From Shinella granuli (lineage in GTDB: Bacteria > Pseudomonadota > Alphaproteobacteria > Rhizobiales > Rhizobiaceae), in contig NZ_SLVX01000003.1 in the NCBI RefSeq assembly GCF_004341885.1, positions 186,001 to 250,000 on the forward strand: 64,000 bases of DNA. The letters run 5' to 3'. The notes beneath the pieces are model-generated. The model ran no database searches. It had not been told where the DNA came from and saw only the letters and a list, made by a program, of their open reading frames with translations. Below are positions 13,092-20,620 of this stretch, one piece after another. The first letter of the stretch is position 1. Every line of letters starts with the position of its first letter. Both the position numbers and the translations under genes were made by a program.

Positions 13092-13432
13092 TTCGCGGTT
13101 CCTTCCGTGGCTTCATAGGTTTCGACGGTCTTTTCGGTGGCGGTCGGCTCGCCGGAAAGGTTCGGCTTCGGCTCGCCCGCCTTGTAGCTCATGACGAACT
13201 TGTCGCTCACCGTGTCGCGCGCCGCGTTGAAGAAGCGGCCGCAGCCATGGATATGGCGCCAGCGTTCGAAGATCAGGCCCTTCGGGTTGTCGCGCAGGAA
13301 GAAGTAGTCCTGGAACTCCTCGTCCGTGATGTCGGCGATGTTGGTCGGCCGGGCGATGTGCGCGTCGCCGCCATGGCGGAATTCGAGCTCGGAGCGCTCT
13401 TCCTCGCAGTAGGGGCAGTAGATCAGCAGCAT
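13088..13432 (-). CDS. soxD: Sarcosine oxidase delta subunit SoxD
   Basis: SoxD is the small zinc-binding subunit of heterotetrameric sarcosine oxidase. The 114-residue protein begins with MLLIYCPYCEEERSE (ligand cysteines C6 and C9) and has the conserved HGCGRFFNAARDT segment with the further cysteine. The acidic, Thr/Glu-rich tail is variable in the family. It begins 14 bases after the unrecognised secreted-protein gene and its stop overlaps the start of soxA. Confidence 0.94.
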   Translation of the reverse strand: MLLIYCPYCEEERSELEFRHGGDAHIARPTNIADITDEEFQDYFFLRDNPKGLIFERWRHIHGCGRFFNAARDTVSDKFVMSYKAGEPKPNLSGEPTATEKTVETYEATEGTAK

Positions 13433-13446
13433 TTTATCCTACCTGT

Positions 13447-13845
13447 TTAAAGCTCTGGTCCCGTCACGAACGTGCCCGGGTCCTGGTCGCAAAGTCGCTG
13501 GCCCATGGTGACGAAGGGAGCAATCCGGTGCACGAGCTGCTCGACAGTGTCGTAAGGGGCCAGAATGTCGTTCATTCCCAGATTGACGATGCTCATCGCA
13601 AAGACGTTCATGTCGAGGTTGAAGGCACGGTTCATGTCGGTCTCATCGGGAATGAAATAGACCGCCCGATTGCCCAGCACCTTCGTGCACCCCAGCATTC
13701 CGCCCTTGGCCGAGAAAGGCCATTCCACCTCGCCCGCCGCCCGATGGATCTTCTGGAAACGGAAATCCCCGGCCTCGGGGAAGAGGTCTCCAGCCGGAAC
13801 GGCACCAGCCGTCATCAGCAATCCGGCGACGAGCGCGCCGTTCAT
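13447..13845 (-). CDS. Small secreted protein of unknown function inside the sox operon
   Basis: I do not recognise this 132-residue protein with certainty. It starts with a probable signal peptide (MNGALVAGLLMTAGAVPAG), then a soluble domain with EVEWPFSAKGGMLGC and a second cysteine near the C-terminus (QRLCDQ), which could form a disulphide after export. The WPF...G.L.C pattern recalls the DUF2511/YebY family, but that is a motif-level resemblance. The start was chosen because TGATG couples it to the soxB stop and because it yields the signal peptide. The frame extends upstream inside soxB; that part is antifunctional low-complexity and was discarded. Sarcosine oxidase itself is cytoplasmic, so an exported partner is unexpected. 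Confidence 0.72.
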   Translation of the reverse strand: MNGALVAGLLMTAGAVPAGDLFPEAGDFRFQKIHRAAGEVEWPFSAKGGMLGCTKVLGNRAVYFIPDETDMNRAFNLDMNVFAMSIVNLGMNDILAPYDTVEQLVHRIAPFVTMGQRLCDQDPGTFVTGPEL

Positions 13846-15098
13846 CAGTGGGCCACGGCTGCCGCCGCCGCCTCGTCGATGAGGCGGCCGGTGCGGAAGC
13901 GGTCCAGCGTCAGGCCGGCCGCCAGCTTGTGCGGCTCGCCCCTGGCGATGAGGTGGGCGAAGAGATGCGCCGAACCCGGCGTCGCCTTGAAGCCGCCGGT
14001 GCCCCAGCCGCAATTGACGAAGAGGTTCTTCACCGGCGTCACGCCCTGGATCGCCGAGCGGTCCGGCGTGTTGTCGGTGATGCCGCCCCACTGGCGCATC
14101 ATCTTGACGCGGCGGAACATCGGGAAGAGTTCGCAGATCGCATCAAGCGTGTGCGTGATGATCTGCAGGCCGCCGGTCTGGGAATAGGAGTTGTACTGGT
14201 CCGTGCCCGCGCCGATGACGAGTTCACCCTTGTCCGACTGCGAGATATAGGCATGCACCGAGTTTGACATGACCACGCAGGGGAAGATCGGCTTCATCGG
14301 CTCGGAGACCAGCGCCTGGAGCGGCACGGAATGCAGCGGCAGCTTGACGTCGGCCATGGCCATGATGACCGAGTTGTGGCCGGAGGCCGACACCGCGACC
14401 TTCTTCGCGCCGATGAAGCCCCTGGAGGTCTCGACACCCGTCACCGCGCCGTCAGGCCCGCGGCGGATGCCCTTGACCTCGCAGTTCTGGATGACATGCA
14501 CGCCACGGTCCGAGGCGGCGCGCGCATAACCCCAGGCGACGGCATCGTGGCGGGCGGTGCCACCGCGGCGCTGCAGGGCCGCGCCGTTGATCGGGTAGCG
14601 GGCGGAGGCGGAGATATCGAGAACAGGCACGAAATCCTTCGCCTGCTGCGGCGTCAGCCATTCATTGTCGATGCCGTAGAGCCGGTTGGCATGGACATGG
14701 CGCTGGAAGGACTGCTTGTCGTGCACGTTGTGCGACAGCATCATCACGCCGCGCGGCGAGTACATGACATTGTAGTTGAGATCCTGGCTCAAACCTTCCC
14801 AGAGCTTCAGCGAGTGCTCGTAGATGTCCATGCTCTCGTCATAGAGATAGTTCGAGCGGATGATCGTCGTGTTGCGGCCGGTGTTGCCGCCGCCGAGCCA
14901 GCCCTTCTCGATGACCGCGACATTGGTGATGCCGTGCTCCTTGGCGAGGTAATAGGCCGCGCCGAGGCCATGGCCGCCGCCGCCGACGATGATCACGTCA
15001 TATTCCTTGCGCGGCTCGGGCGAGGTCCATTGCGCCTCCCACCCCTTGTGGCCGCGCATCGCCTCGCGGGCGACGGCGAAAACCGAATATTTGCGCAT
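13845..15098 (-). CDS. soxB: Sarcosine oxidase beta subunit SoxB
   Basis: SoxB is the catalytic flavoprotein subunit of heterotetrameric sarcosine oxidase. The 417-residue protein has the FAD-binding VIIVGGGGHGLGAAYYLAKE at about 36-54 and the DAO-family segments GRNTTIIRSNYL and GWGTGGFKATPGSAH. The ATG at 15098 is preceded by GAGGACACGGG. It is the first gene of the operon; its TGA stop overlaps the start of the small secreted protein. Its promoter should lie in 15099-15300. Confidence 0.95.
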   Translation of the reverse strand: MRKYSVFAVAREAMRGHKGWEAQWTSPEPRKEYDVIIVGGGGHGLGAAYYLAKEHGITNVAVIEKGWLGGGNTGRNTTIIRSNYLYDESMDIYEHSLKLWEGLSQDLNYNVMYSPRGVMMLSHNVHDKQSFQRHVHANRLYGIDNEWLTPQQAKDFVPVLDISASARYPINGAALQRRGGTARHDAVAWGYARAASDRGVHVIQNCEVKGIRRGPDGAVTGVETSRGFIGAKKVAVSASGHNSVIMAMADVKLPLHSVPLQALVSEPMKPIFPCVVMSNSVHAYISQSDKGELVIGAGTDQYNSYSQTGGLQIITHTLDAICELFPMFRRVKMMRQWGGITDNTPDRSAIQGVTPVKNLFVNCGWGTGGFKATPGSAHLFAHLIARGEPHKLAAGLTLDRFRTGRLIDEAAAAAVAH

Positions 15099-15506
15099 CC
15101 CGTGTCCTCAAATTCCCGCCGGCCCGGCCGGCTTGTTTCCTGCCCCGATAGAAAGCAAATCCTGGCGCGGCGCGCCGTATTCTTTGCGACGCATTCGGGC
15201 GCACCTTGTACCACATGCGACATGAGCACCGCCGGGAATTTTGCCGCGGCCTTTCCCGCGGCAACAGCGCATGCGAAGCACCCCCTGTGCGTCGGGGATA
15301 AGCATGACGAGAGGCCACCTATACCGCGATTTCCGTGGCTCCTCGCAAATATCCTCAGCCTTCCGACGCTTCAGGCTGGACTTCTGCGCAGGCTTCTGAT
15401 ATCCGACGCCTCAATCGTCAGCCTTCCGGGCTGCGCGAACGTCATTTATTTGCCTGACGAGCGATAGAATCGCCGGGCTAACAACGAACAAAGGAACGGG
15501 ATTCTC
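15099..15506. other. Intergenic region between soxB and rpsU
   Basis: This 408-base gap separates divergent soxB and rpsU and must hold both promoters. A 9-bp stem (TTGCCGCGG 15241-15249 with CCGCGGCAA 15256-15264) has no T tract on either strand. Between 15345 and 15435 the motifs CAGCCTTCCG and TCCGACGC(T/C)TCA each recur imperfectly. I see no convincing gene; short open frames on the minus strand lack family features. Confidence 0.5.
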
Positions 15507-15734
15507 GTGCAGGTACTTGTCCGCGATAACAACGTTGATCAGGCTCTCCGCGCTCTCAAGAAGAAGATGCAGCGCGAAGGCATTTTCCGTGAAATGAAGA
15601 TGCGCGACTTTTACGAAAAGCCGTCGCAGAAGCGTGCGCGTGAAAAGGCCGAAGCCGTCCGTCGCGTTCGCAAGCTGGCCCGCAAGCGCGCCCAGCGCGA
15701 AGGCCTTATCGGCGGTCGTCCCGGCGCCCGTTGA
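15507..15734 (+). CDS. rpsU: 30S ribosomal protein S21
   Basis: S21 is a small basic protein of the 30S subunit that helps mRNA base-pair with 16S rRNA. The 75-residue protein [20 protein letters not shown] shows the family signature, followed by the [16 protein letters not shown] segment and a basic alphaproteobacterial tail. Translation starts at GTG (15507) after AAGGAACGGG. It appears monocistronic, with a strong terminator 37 bases after the stop. Confidence 0.97.
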   Translation: MQVLVRDNNVDQALRALKKKMQREGIFREMKMRDFYEKPSQKRAREKAEAVRRVRKLARKRAQREGLIGGRPGAR

Positions 15735-15770
15735 TCGGCCGTCTTTTCGACGTTTTCGGATGCAAGACCG

Positions 15771-15803
15771 GGCGGGGGCGAACATTTCGCCGCCGCCTTT
15801 TTT
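15771..15803 (+). terminator. Rho-independent terminator of rpsU
   Basis: GGCGGGGGCGA (15771-15781) pairs with TCGCCGCCGCC (15787-15797) with one mismatch and a five-base loop, followed directly by six T residues. Confidence 0.85.
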
Positions 15804-15957
15804 GACGTGACCGGACGTTCTTTCACGGAAGTGAAAGACTTCCCGTGCAATTCCGGGCGCCATCGCTACGCACCTTCGCCGGAATTGCTTTCAAGCGTAG
15901 CGTTTTCATCGCGCATGAGGCGCGACAGAAGCCCACTTTGAGGATTCGCACTTGGAC

Positions 15958-16854
15958 ATGGCTGCATCTACCGGGTTCCCGACCGACCGCTTCTCCCTCT
16001 CGGCTGCCCGCCTGCGCCGCCCCCTGATGGCCGCCGCCGCCGCCACGTCCATCGCGCTTCTGCTCACCGGCTGCCAGTCGACCGCGACGTCGACGGATGT
16101 CCTGAAGGTCGAGCGCGCCCAGGGCTCGGAAGAGAACATCTCCTCGCTCTCGGCCGTCATCGCCGCCAATCCGCAGGATCCGGCAGGCTACAACGTGCGC
16201 GGTTCCGCCTATGGCCGCGCCGGCCAGCATCGCCGCGCGATCGACGACTTCAACCGCGCCATCGAGCTCAATCCGCGCTTCTACCAGGCCTATGCCAACC
16301 GCGCGCTCGTCGAGCGCAGCCAGGGCAACCAGGCACAGGCGGCGAGCGACTACAACATGGCGCTGCAGCTCAACCCGAACTATGACGTCGCCTATATCGG
16401 CCGCGGCAACCTCTATCGTCAGGCCGGCCGCCTCGATGACGCCTTCCGCGACTTCAACCGCGCCATCCAGCTCGACACGACCGACCCGCGCGCCTATCAC
16501 AATCGCGGCCTGATCTACCAGGCACGCCGCCAGCACGACAAGGCGATTGAGGATTTCTCGAAGGCCATCTCGCTCTCGCCGAACTCGGCCGAGCCCTATA
16601 ACGGCCGCGGCATTTCCTACGCCGCGCAGGGCGACGACGACAACGCGTTCCAGGATTTCAACACGGCGATCAACCTCGACGGCAAGCTCGCCGAATCCTG
16701 GGCCAACCAGGCGCTGATCTACGAGCGCCGCGGCGACATGGCCCGCGCGGCGAAATCCTATTCGCACGCGCTGAGGCTGGACCCGAACTACAAGCCCGCC
16801 AAGGACGGCCTCGCCCGCACCCGCGGCGCCGCCAGCGCCGCCAAGCCGGCCTGA
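15958..16854 (+). CDS. TPR-repeat lipoprotein
   Basis: This 298-residue protein is a predicted periplasm-facing lipoprotein built of tetratricopeptide repeats. The signal segment carries a lipobox LLTGC with the lipidated cysteine at C39. Repeats of about 34 residues follow (for example YNVRGSAYGRAGQHRRAIDD, then YANRALVERSQGNQAQA and others, about six in all), each with the A/G-Y-A pattern and ending in LNP or similar. ATG at 15958 was preferred to the TTG two codons earlier; an ATG at 16027 would give a shorter signal. Such NlpI-like proteins scaffold envelope enzymes, but the partner is unknown. Short Ala/Lys tail. Confidence 0.85.
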   Translation: MAASTGFPTDRFSLSAARLRRPLMAAAAATSIALLLTGCQSTATSTDVLKVERAQGSEENISSLSAVIAANPQDPAGYNVRGSAYGRAGQHRRAIDDFNRAIELNPRFYQAYANRALVERSQGNQAQAASDYNMALQLNPNYDVAYIGRGNLYRQAGRLDDAFRDFNRAIQLDTTDPRAYHNRGLIYQARRQHDKAIEDFSKAISLSPNSAEPYNGRGISYAAQGDDDNAFQDFNTAINLDGKLAESWANQALIYERRGDMARAAKSYSHALRLDPNYKPAKDGLARTRGAASAAKPA

Positions 16855-16899
16855 CCGGCGCGAGAGATCGACTACCTCTCCTTCGTCATGCCACGGCTG

Positions 16900-17033
16900 T
16901 GGATCCTCGGGTCAAGCCCGAGGATGACGGGAGAAGAGAGGTAAGCAACATATAAAAAGGGCGCGGCATGCCGCACCGCTTGATAGGCCCCGCCCCTCTC
17001 CTCCGTCATCCTCGGGCTTGACCCGAGGATCCA
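16900..17033. repeat. Two inverted copies of a palindromic intergenic repeat
   Basis: A 31-base unit at 16900-16930 recurs as its exact reverse complement at 17003-17033, with 72 bases between. Each unit contains its own 9-bp stem, ATCCTCGGG / CCCGAGGAT around a five-base loop. A related palindrome is at 53216-53258. These look like REP/RIME-type repeats scattered in rhizobial genomes. The convergent tails of the TPR gene and pntB flank them. Confidence 0.8.
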
Positions 17034-17050
17034 CGTTCCGGGCGGGTCAC

Positions 17051-17089
17051 AAACAAAAAGCCCGCGATCATCTCGCGGGCTTTTTGTTT
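17051..17089. terminator. Bidirectional terminator between TPR gene and pntB
   Basis: A perfect 17-bp stem (17051-17067 with 17073-17089) around the loop TCATC has a GC core CCCGCGA/TCGCGGG and A/T arms, giving a T-run on both strands. It would end the pnt operon on the minus strand, 15 bases after the pntB stop. Confidence 0.88.
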
Positions 17090-17104
17090 CGGGCTGTTTG
17101 CCGG

Positions 17105-18502
17105 TCAGTGGTTCATCGCCTTGACGATGTCCTCGGTCATCTTCTTGGCATCGCCGAGCAGCATCATGGTGCCGTCCTTGTAGAACAGCGTGTTGTCGAT
17201 GCCCGCATAGCCGGAGCCGAGCGAGCGCTTGACGAAGAGGCAGGTCTTGGCCTTGTCGACGTCGAGGATCGGCATGCCGTAGATCGGCGAGGACTTGTCG
17301 TCGCGCGCGGCCGGGTTCGTCACGTCGTTGGCGCCGATGACATAGGCGACGTCCGCCTGCGCGAATTCCGAGTTGATGTCCTCCAGCTCGAACACTTCGT
17401 CATAGGGCACGTTCGCCTCGGCGAGCAGCACGTTCATGTGGCCCGGCATGCGGCCGGCGACCGGATGGATCGCGTATTTCACCTCGACGCCCTGCTTCTT
17501 CAGCGTATCGGCGAGCTCGCGCAGCGCGTGCTGGGCCTGTGCCACCGCCATGCCGTAGCCCGGCACGATGATGACCTTCGAGGCGTTCGCCATCAGGAAG
17601 GCCGCGTCGTCGGCCGAGCCCTGCTTGACCGTGCGCTGCACGCCGTCGTCGGCAGCAGCGGCCGTCTCGCCGCCGAAGCCGCCGAGGATGACGGAGACGA
17701 ACGAGCGGTTCATGCCCTTGCACATGATGTAGGAGAGGATCGCACCCGACGAGCCGACCAGCGCGCCGGTGATGATCAGCGCGAGGTTGCCGAGCGTGAA
17801 GCCGATGCCCGCTGCCGCCCAGCCCGAATAGGAGTTGAGCATGGAGACGACGACCGGCATGTCCGCCCCGCCGATCGGCACGATGAGCAGCACGCCGAGC
17901 GCCAGTGCCAGCACGACGATCAGCCAGAAGTCCATATGGCTTTCCGACAGCGTCAGGCCGACGATGAAGAAGACGATCGCGGCGAGCAGCACGATGTTGA
18001 TGACATGCCGGTAGGGCAGCATGATCGGCTTGCCGGACATGCGCCCGTCGAGCTTGAGGAAGGCGATGATCGAGCCGGTGAAGGTGATCGCGCCGATGGC
18101 GGCGCCGAGCGCCATTTCGACGAGCGCCTGGCCATGGATTTCGCCCACCGCGCCGATGCCGAAGGAGACCGGCGAATAGAGCGCGGCGGCCGCCACCAGC
18201 ACGGCGGCAAGGCCGACGAGCGAATGGAAGCCGGCGACGAGCTGCGGCATGGAGGTCATCGGAATGGAGCGGGCGATCCAGGCGCCCGCGCCGCCGCCGA
18301 TGGCAAGACCGAGCACGATGAGCACGAGGCCGCCGAAGGACGGCGTCGCGAGCAGCAGCGTCGTGCCGATGGCGATGCCCATGCCGATCATGCCGAGCAT
18401 GTTGCCGCGACGGCTGGTCGTCGGATGCGACAAGCCGCGCAGCGCCATGATGAAGAGCACGCCGGAGACGAGATAGAGGAAGGCTGCGAAGTTAGCGTTC
18501 AT
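17105..18502 (-). CDS. pntB: NAD(P) transhydrogenase subunit beta PntB
   Basis: PntB is the beta subunit of proton-translocating transhydrogenase, which reduces NADP with NADH using the proton gradient. The 465-residue protein has about nine membrane helices in the first 270 residues and a C-terminal NADP-binding domain (VIIVPGYGMAVAQAQHALREL, then VIGANDVTNPAARDD). The start at 18502 (MNANFAAFLYLVSG) was preferred to a longer frame that overlaps pntA2. It lies 10 bases after pntA2 and ends before a strong terminator. Confidence 0.95.
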   Translation of the reverse strand: MNANFAAFLYLVSGVLFIMALRGLSHPTTSRRGNMLGMIGMGIAIGTTLLLATPSFGGLVLIVLGLAIGGGAGAWIARSIPMTSMPQLVAGFHSLVGLAAVLVAAAALYSPVSFGIGAVGEIHGQALVEMALGAAIGAITFTGSIIAFLKLDGRMSGKPIMLPYRHVINIVLLAAIVFFIVGLTLSESHMDFWLIVVLALALGVLLIVPIGGADMPVVVSMLNSYSGWAAAGIGFTLGNLALIITGALVGSSGAILSYIMCKGMNRSFVSVILGGFGGETAAAADDGVQRTVKQGSADDAAFLMANASKVIIVPGYGMAVAQAQHALRELADTLKKQGVEVKYAIHPVAGRMPGHMNVLLAEANVPYDEVFELEDINSEFAQADVAYVIGANDVTNPAARDDKSSPIYGMPILDVDKAKTCLFVKRSLGSGYAGIDNTLFYKDGTMMLLGDAKKMTEDIVKAMNH

Positions 18503-18512
18503 CGGGCCGGCC

Positions 18513-18923
18513 TCACTTGTCTTTTTTCTTGTACATCGCCAGCATGCGCTGGGTGACGAGGAAGCCGCCAAAGATGTTGACCGAGGCGAGGATCAGCGCC
18601 ACGAAACCAAAACCCGTAGCAACGCCCGAAAGCGAGATGCCGACGGCGAGCAGCGCGCCGACGACGATGACCGAGGAGATCGCATTGGTGACGGCCATCA
18701 GCGGCGTGTGCAGCGCGGGCGTTACCGACCAGACGACATAGTAGCCGACGAAGATCGACAGCACGAAGATCGCCAGGCGGAAGACGAAGGGATCGATCGC
18801 CCCGCCGGAAACGCCATGCGCCACGGCGGCGGCCGCGTCCGGCACATATTCGGAGGCGGTGCGCACAGCCTCCACGGCACGTTCCAGATCGGTGATTGCC
18901 TTGTCGAGAAGTTCGTTCGCCAT
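18513..18923 (-). CDS. pntAB: NAD(P) transhydrogenase alpha-2 (membrane) subunit
   Basis: This 136-residue protein carries the membrane-spanning part of the alpha subunit. Three to four helices are visible (FVFRLAIFVLSIFVGYYVVW, AISSVIVVGALLAVGI, and the FGFVALILASVNIFGGFLV segment) and the conserved TPALHTPLMAVTNAISS. In enterobacteria it is fused to the NAD-binding part; the split form is common in alphaproteobacteria. The ATG at 18923 overlaps the stop of the preceding gene as TGATG; a GTG one codon earlier is less likely. Confidence 0.93.
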   Translation of the reverse strand: MANELLDKAITDLERAVEAVRTASEYVPDAAAAVAHGVSGGAIDPFVFRLAIFVLSIFVGYYVVWSVTPALHTPLMAVTNAISSVIVVGALLAVGISLSGVATGFGFVALILASVNIFGGFLVTQRMLAMYKKKDK

Positions 18924-20077
18924 CACTTGCCCTCCCCTTGCTGAACGGCGCCGCCGAAGTTCGGATGCACCACGGCGCCGCCGTTGGTCAGCATCGTCGC
19001 CTTGACCAGCTCGTCCTCGACATTGACCGAGACCGATTTCGTTTCCTTGTCGACCATGGTCTCCAGGAAGGTGAGAAGGTTCTTGGCATAGAGCGCCGAA
19101 GCCGACGCCGCGATGCGGCCCGGCACGTTGAGATAGCCGATGACCTTGACGCCCTCGACCTCGACGACCTTGCCGGCTTCCGAGCCTTCGATATTGCCGC
19201 CGCGCTCGACCGCGAGGTCGACGGCGACGGAACCGGTGCGCATGGCCGAAAGCATCTGGCGCGTCACGAGCCGCGGCGCCGGACGGCCGGGAATGAGTGC
19301 CGTGGTAATCACGATGTCCTGTTTGGCGATATGGTCGGCGACCAGCGCGGCCTGCTTCGCCTGGTACTCCTTGGACATCTCTTTCGCATAGCCGCCGGCA
19401 GTCTCGGCCGCCTTGAACTCGTCGTCCTCGACGGCGATGAACTTTGCGCCGAGCGAGGCAACCTGTTCCTTGGCGGCCGGACGCACATCCGTCGCGGAGA
19501 CGGCGGCGCCGAGGCGGCGGGCGGTGGCGATGGCCTGGAGGCCGGCGACGCCCGCGCCCATGACGAAGACCTTGGCGGCCGGGACGGTGCCGGCGGCAGT
19601 CATCATCATCGGCATGGCGCGGTCGAATTCATGGGCGGCGTCGATGACGGCCTGGTAGCCGGCAAGGTTCGCCTGCGAGGACAGGATGTCCATCGACTGG
19701 GCGCGCGTGATGCGCGGCATCAGTTCCATGGCGAAGGTGGTGAGACCGGCACGGCCCATCTCGGCGATGGCCGCTTCGTTGCCGTACGGATCCATCGTGG
19801 CGATGACGATGGTGCCGGACTTGTAGGTCGCGATCTCGGCGGCAGTGGGCCGGCGCACCTTCAGGACGACGTCGGCGGCATTCGCCTCGCCCGCTCCCAC
19901 GATGCGGGCGCCGGCGGCCTCGTAGTCGGCATCCAGGATGCGTGAGGCAAGACCGGCACCGGCCTCCACCAGCACGTCGAGCCCGAGGCCCTTCATTTTC
20001 TTGACGGTTTCAACGGAACCCGCGACGCGGCCTTCCGCCGGGTCACTTTCCCTTGCGACAAAAACACACTGACTCAA
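18923..20077 (-). CDS. pntAA: NAD(P) transhydrogenase alpha-1 (NAD-binding) subunit
   Basis: This soluble subunit binds NAD(H) in proton-translocating transhydrogenase. The 384-residue protein has the alanine dehydrogenase/PNT N-domain and the dinucleotide loop VFVMGAGVAGLQAIATARRLGA. I set the start at a TTG (20077) because it is seven bases after GGGGGGAGGA and yields MSQCVFVARESDPAEGRV, matching PntA N-termini; no ATG or GTG fits better. TGATG joins it to the membrane subunit. Confidence 0.93.
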   Translation of the reverse strand: MSQCVFVARESDPAEGRVAGSVETVKKMKGLGLDVLVEAGAGLASRILDADYEAAGARIVGAGEANAADVVLKVRRPTAAEIATYKSGTIVIATMDPYGNEAAIAEMGRAGLTTFAMELMPRITRAQSMDILSSQANLAGYQAVIDAAHEFDRAMPMMMTAAGTVPAAKVFVMGAGVAGLQAIATARRLGAAVSATDVRPAAKEQVASLGAKFIAVEDDEFKAAETAGGYAKEMSKEYQAKQAALVADHIAKQDIVITTALIPGRPAPRLVTRQMLSAMRTGSVAVDLAVERGGNIEGSEAGKVVEVEGVKVIGYLNVPGRIAASASALYAKNLLTFLETMVDKETKSVSVNVEDELVKATMLTNGGAVVHPNFGGAVQQGEGK

Positions 20078-20164
20078 ACCGTGGTCCTCCCCCCGAGACT
20101 GGCCGTGTTGGATCACGGCGCCGGGATGGCGCCGCGTGACAAACCGCGAATGCGGCTGTTCAGG

Positions 20165-20389
20165 TCAACGCAGCAGGAAGTAGCCGACGACGTTGAGAAT
20201 GATGAGGAGCAGCAGGCTCGAGAAGAAACCGGCGCTCGTGAAGAAGCCGGCGGCCATGGCGATCAGCAGCGCGACGCAGAACAGCGTGCCGTATTTGGCA
20301 CCGGCGATGAAGAGGTCGTAGGTCTTCTCGTGCTCCGGGTAATCCATCGCAGCGCCCGTTTCGACCGGTCCGGAATGATGTTCAGCCAT
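20165..20389 (-). CDS. aa3-type cytochrome c oxidase subunit IV-like peptide
   Basis: A 74-residue membrane peptide of the bacterial aa3-type oxidase subunit IV family. The DYPEHEKTYDLFIAGAKYG stretch is the family hallmark, followed by two hydrophobic segments (TLFCVALLIAMAAGFF and FFSSLLLLIILNVVGYFLL). It lies 87 bases upstream of pntAA on the same strand and is probably the first gene of the transhydrogenase operon. Its association with transhydrogenase rather than oxidase genes suggests a wider role, but this is inference. Confidence 0.85.
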   Translation of the reverse strand: MAEHHSGPVETGAAMDYPEHEKTYDLFIAGAKYGTLFCVALLIAMAAGFFTSAGFFSSLLLLIILNVVGYFLLR

Positions 20390-20567
20390 AGTCTACCTTC
20401 TCCTAAGCACCCGCACCCGTGAGCAGAAAGCCCGACCCGACGAGCGCCAAAAACAGATTCCCTCAAGCGTGAAGACACGCGTCTTTCTGGCCATACACAA
20501 TGGATTGGCAAAGCGCAACGGCAAGGCAGGCAGAGCGTTTCGACCTGTATCGTTTCCGAAACAGAAC

Positions 20568-20593
20568 GGGCCGGTTTCGGAAGAAACCGGCCC
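20568..20593 (-). terminator. Hairpin downstream of the FeeM-like gene's neighbour region
   Basis: GGGCCGGTTTC (20568-20578) pairs perfectly with GAAACCGGCCC (20583-20593) around GGAA. It lies 28 bases after the stop of the minus-strand gene ending at 20621 and is followed on that strand by a moderately T-rich stretch. Confidence 0.7.
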
Positions 20594-20620
20594 GGCATGC
20601 GACATCAGGGCGCGGGCGCC

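Noticed and set aside
13846-14091. Longer form of the small secreted protein overlapping soxB
   Set aside because: The added part is Arg/Gly/Pro-rich shadow coding of soxB; the signal peptide and TGATG overlap fix the start at 13845.
15241-15264. Attenuator or riboswitch upstream of soxB
   Set aside because: Only a single 9-bp stem without T tract or recognisable RNA motif is visible.
16900-17033. CRISPR-like repeat pair
   Set aside because: Only two copies in inverted orientation; no regular spacing and no cas genes.
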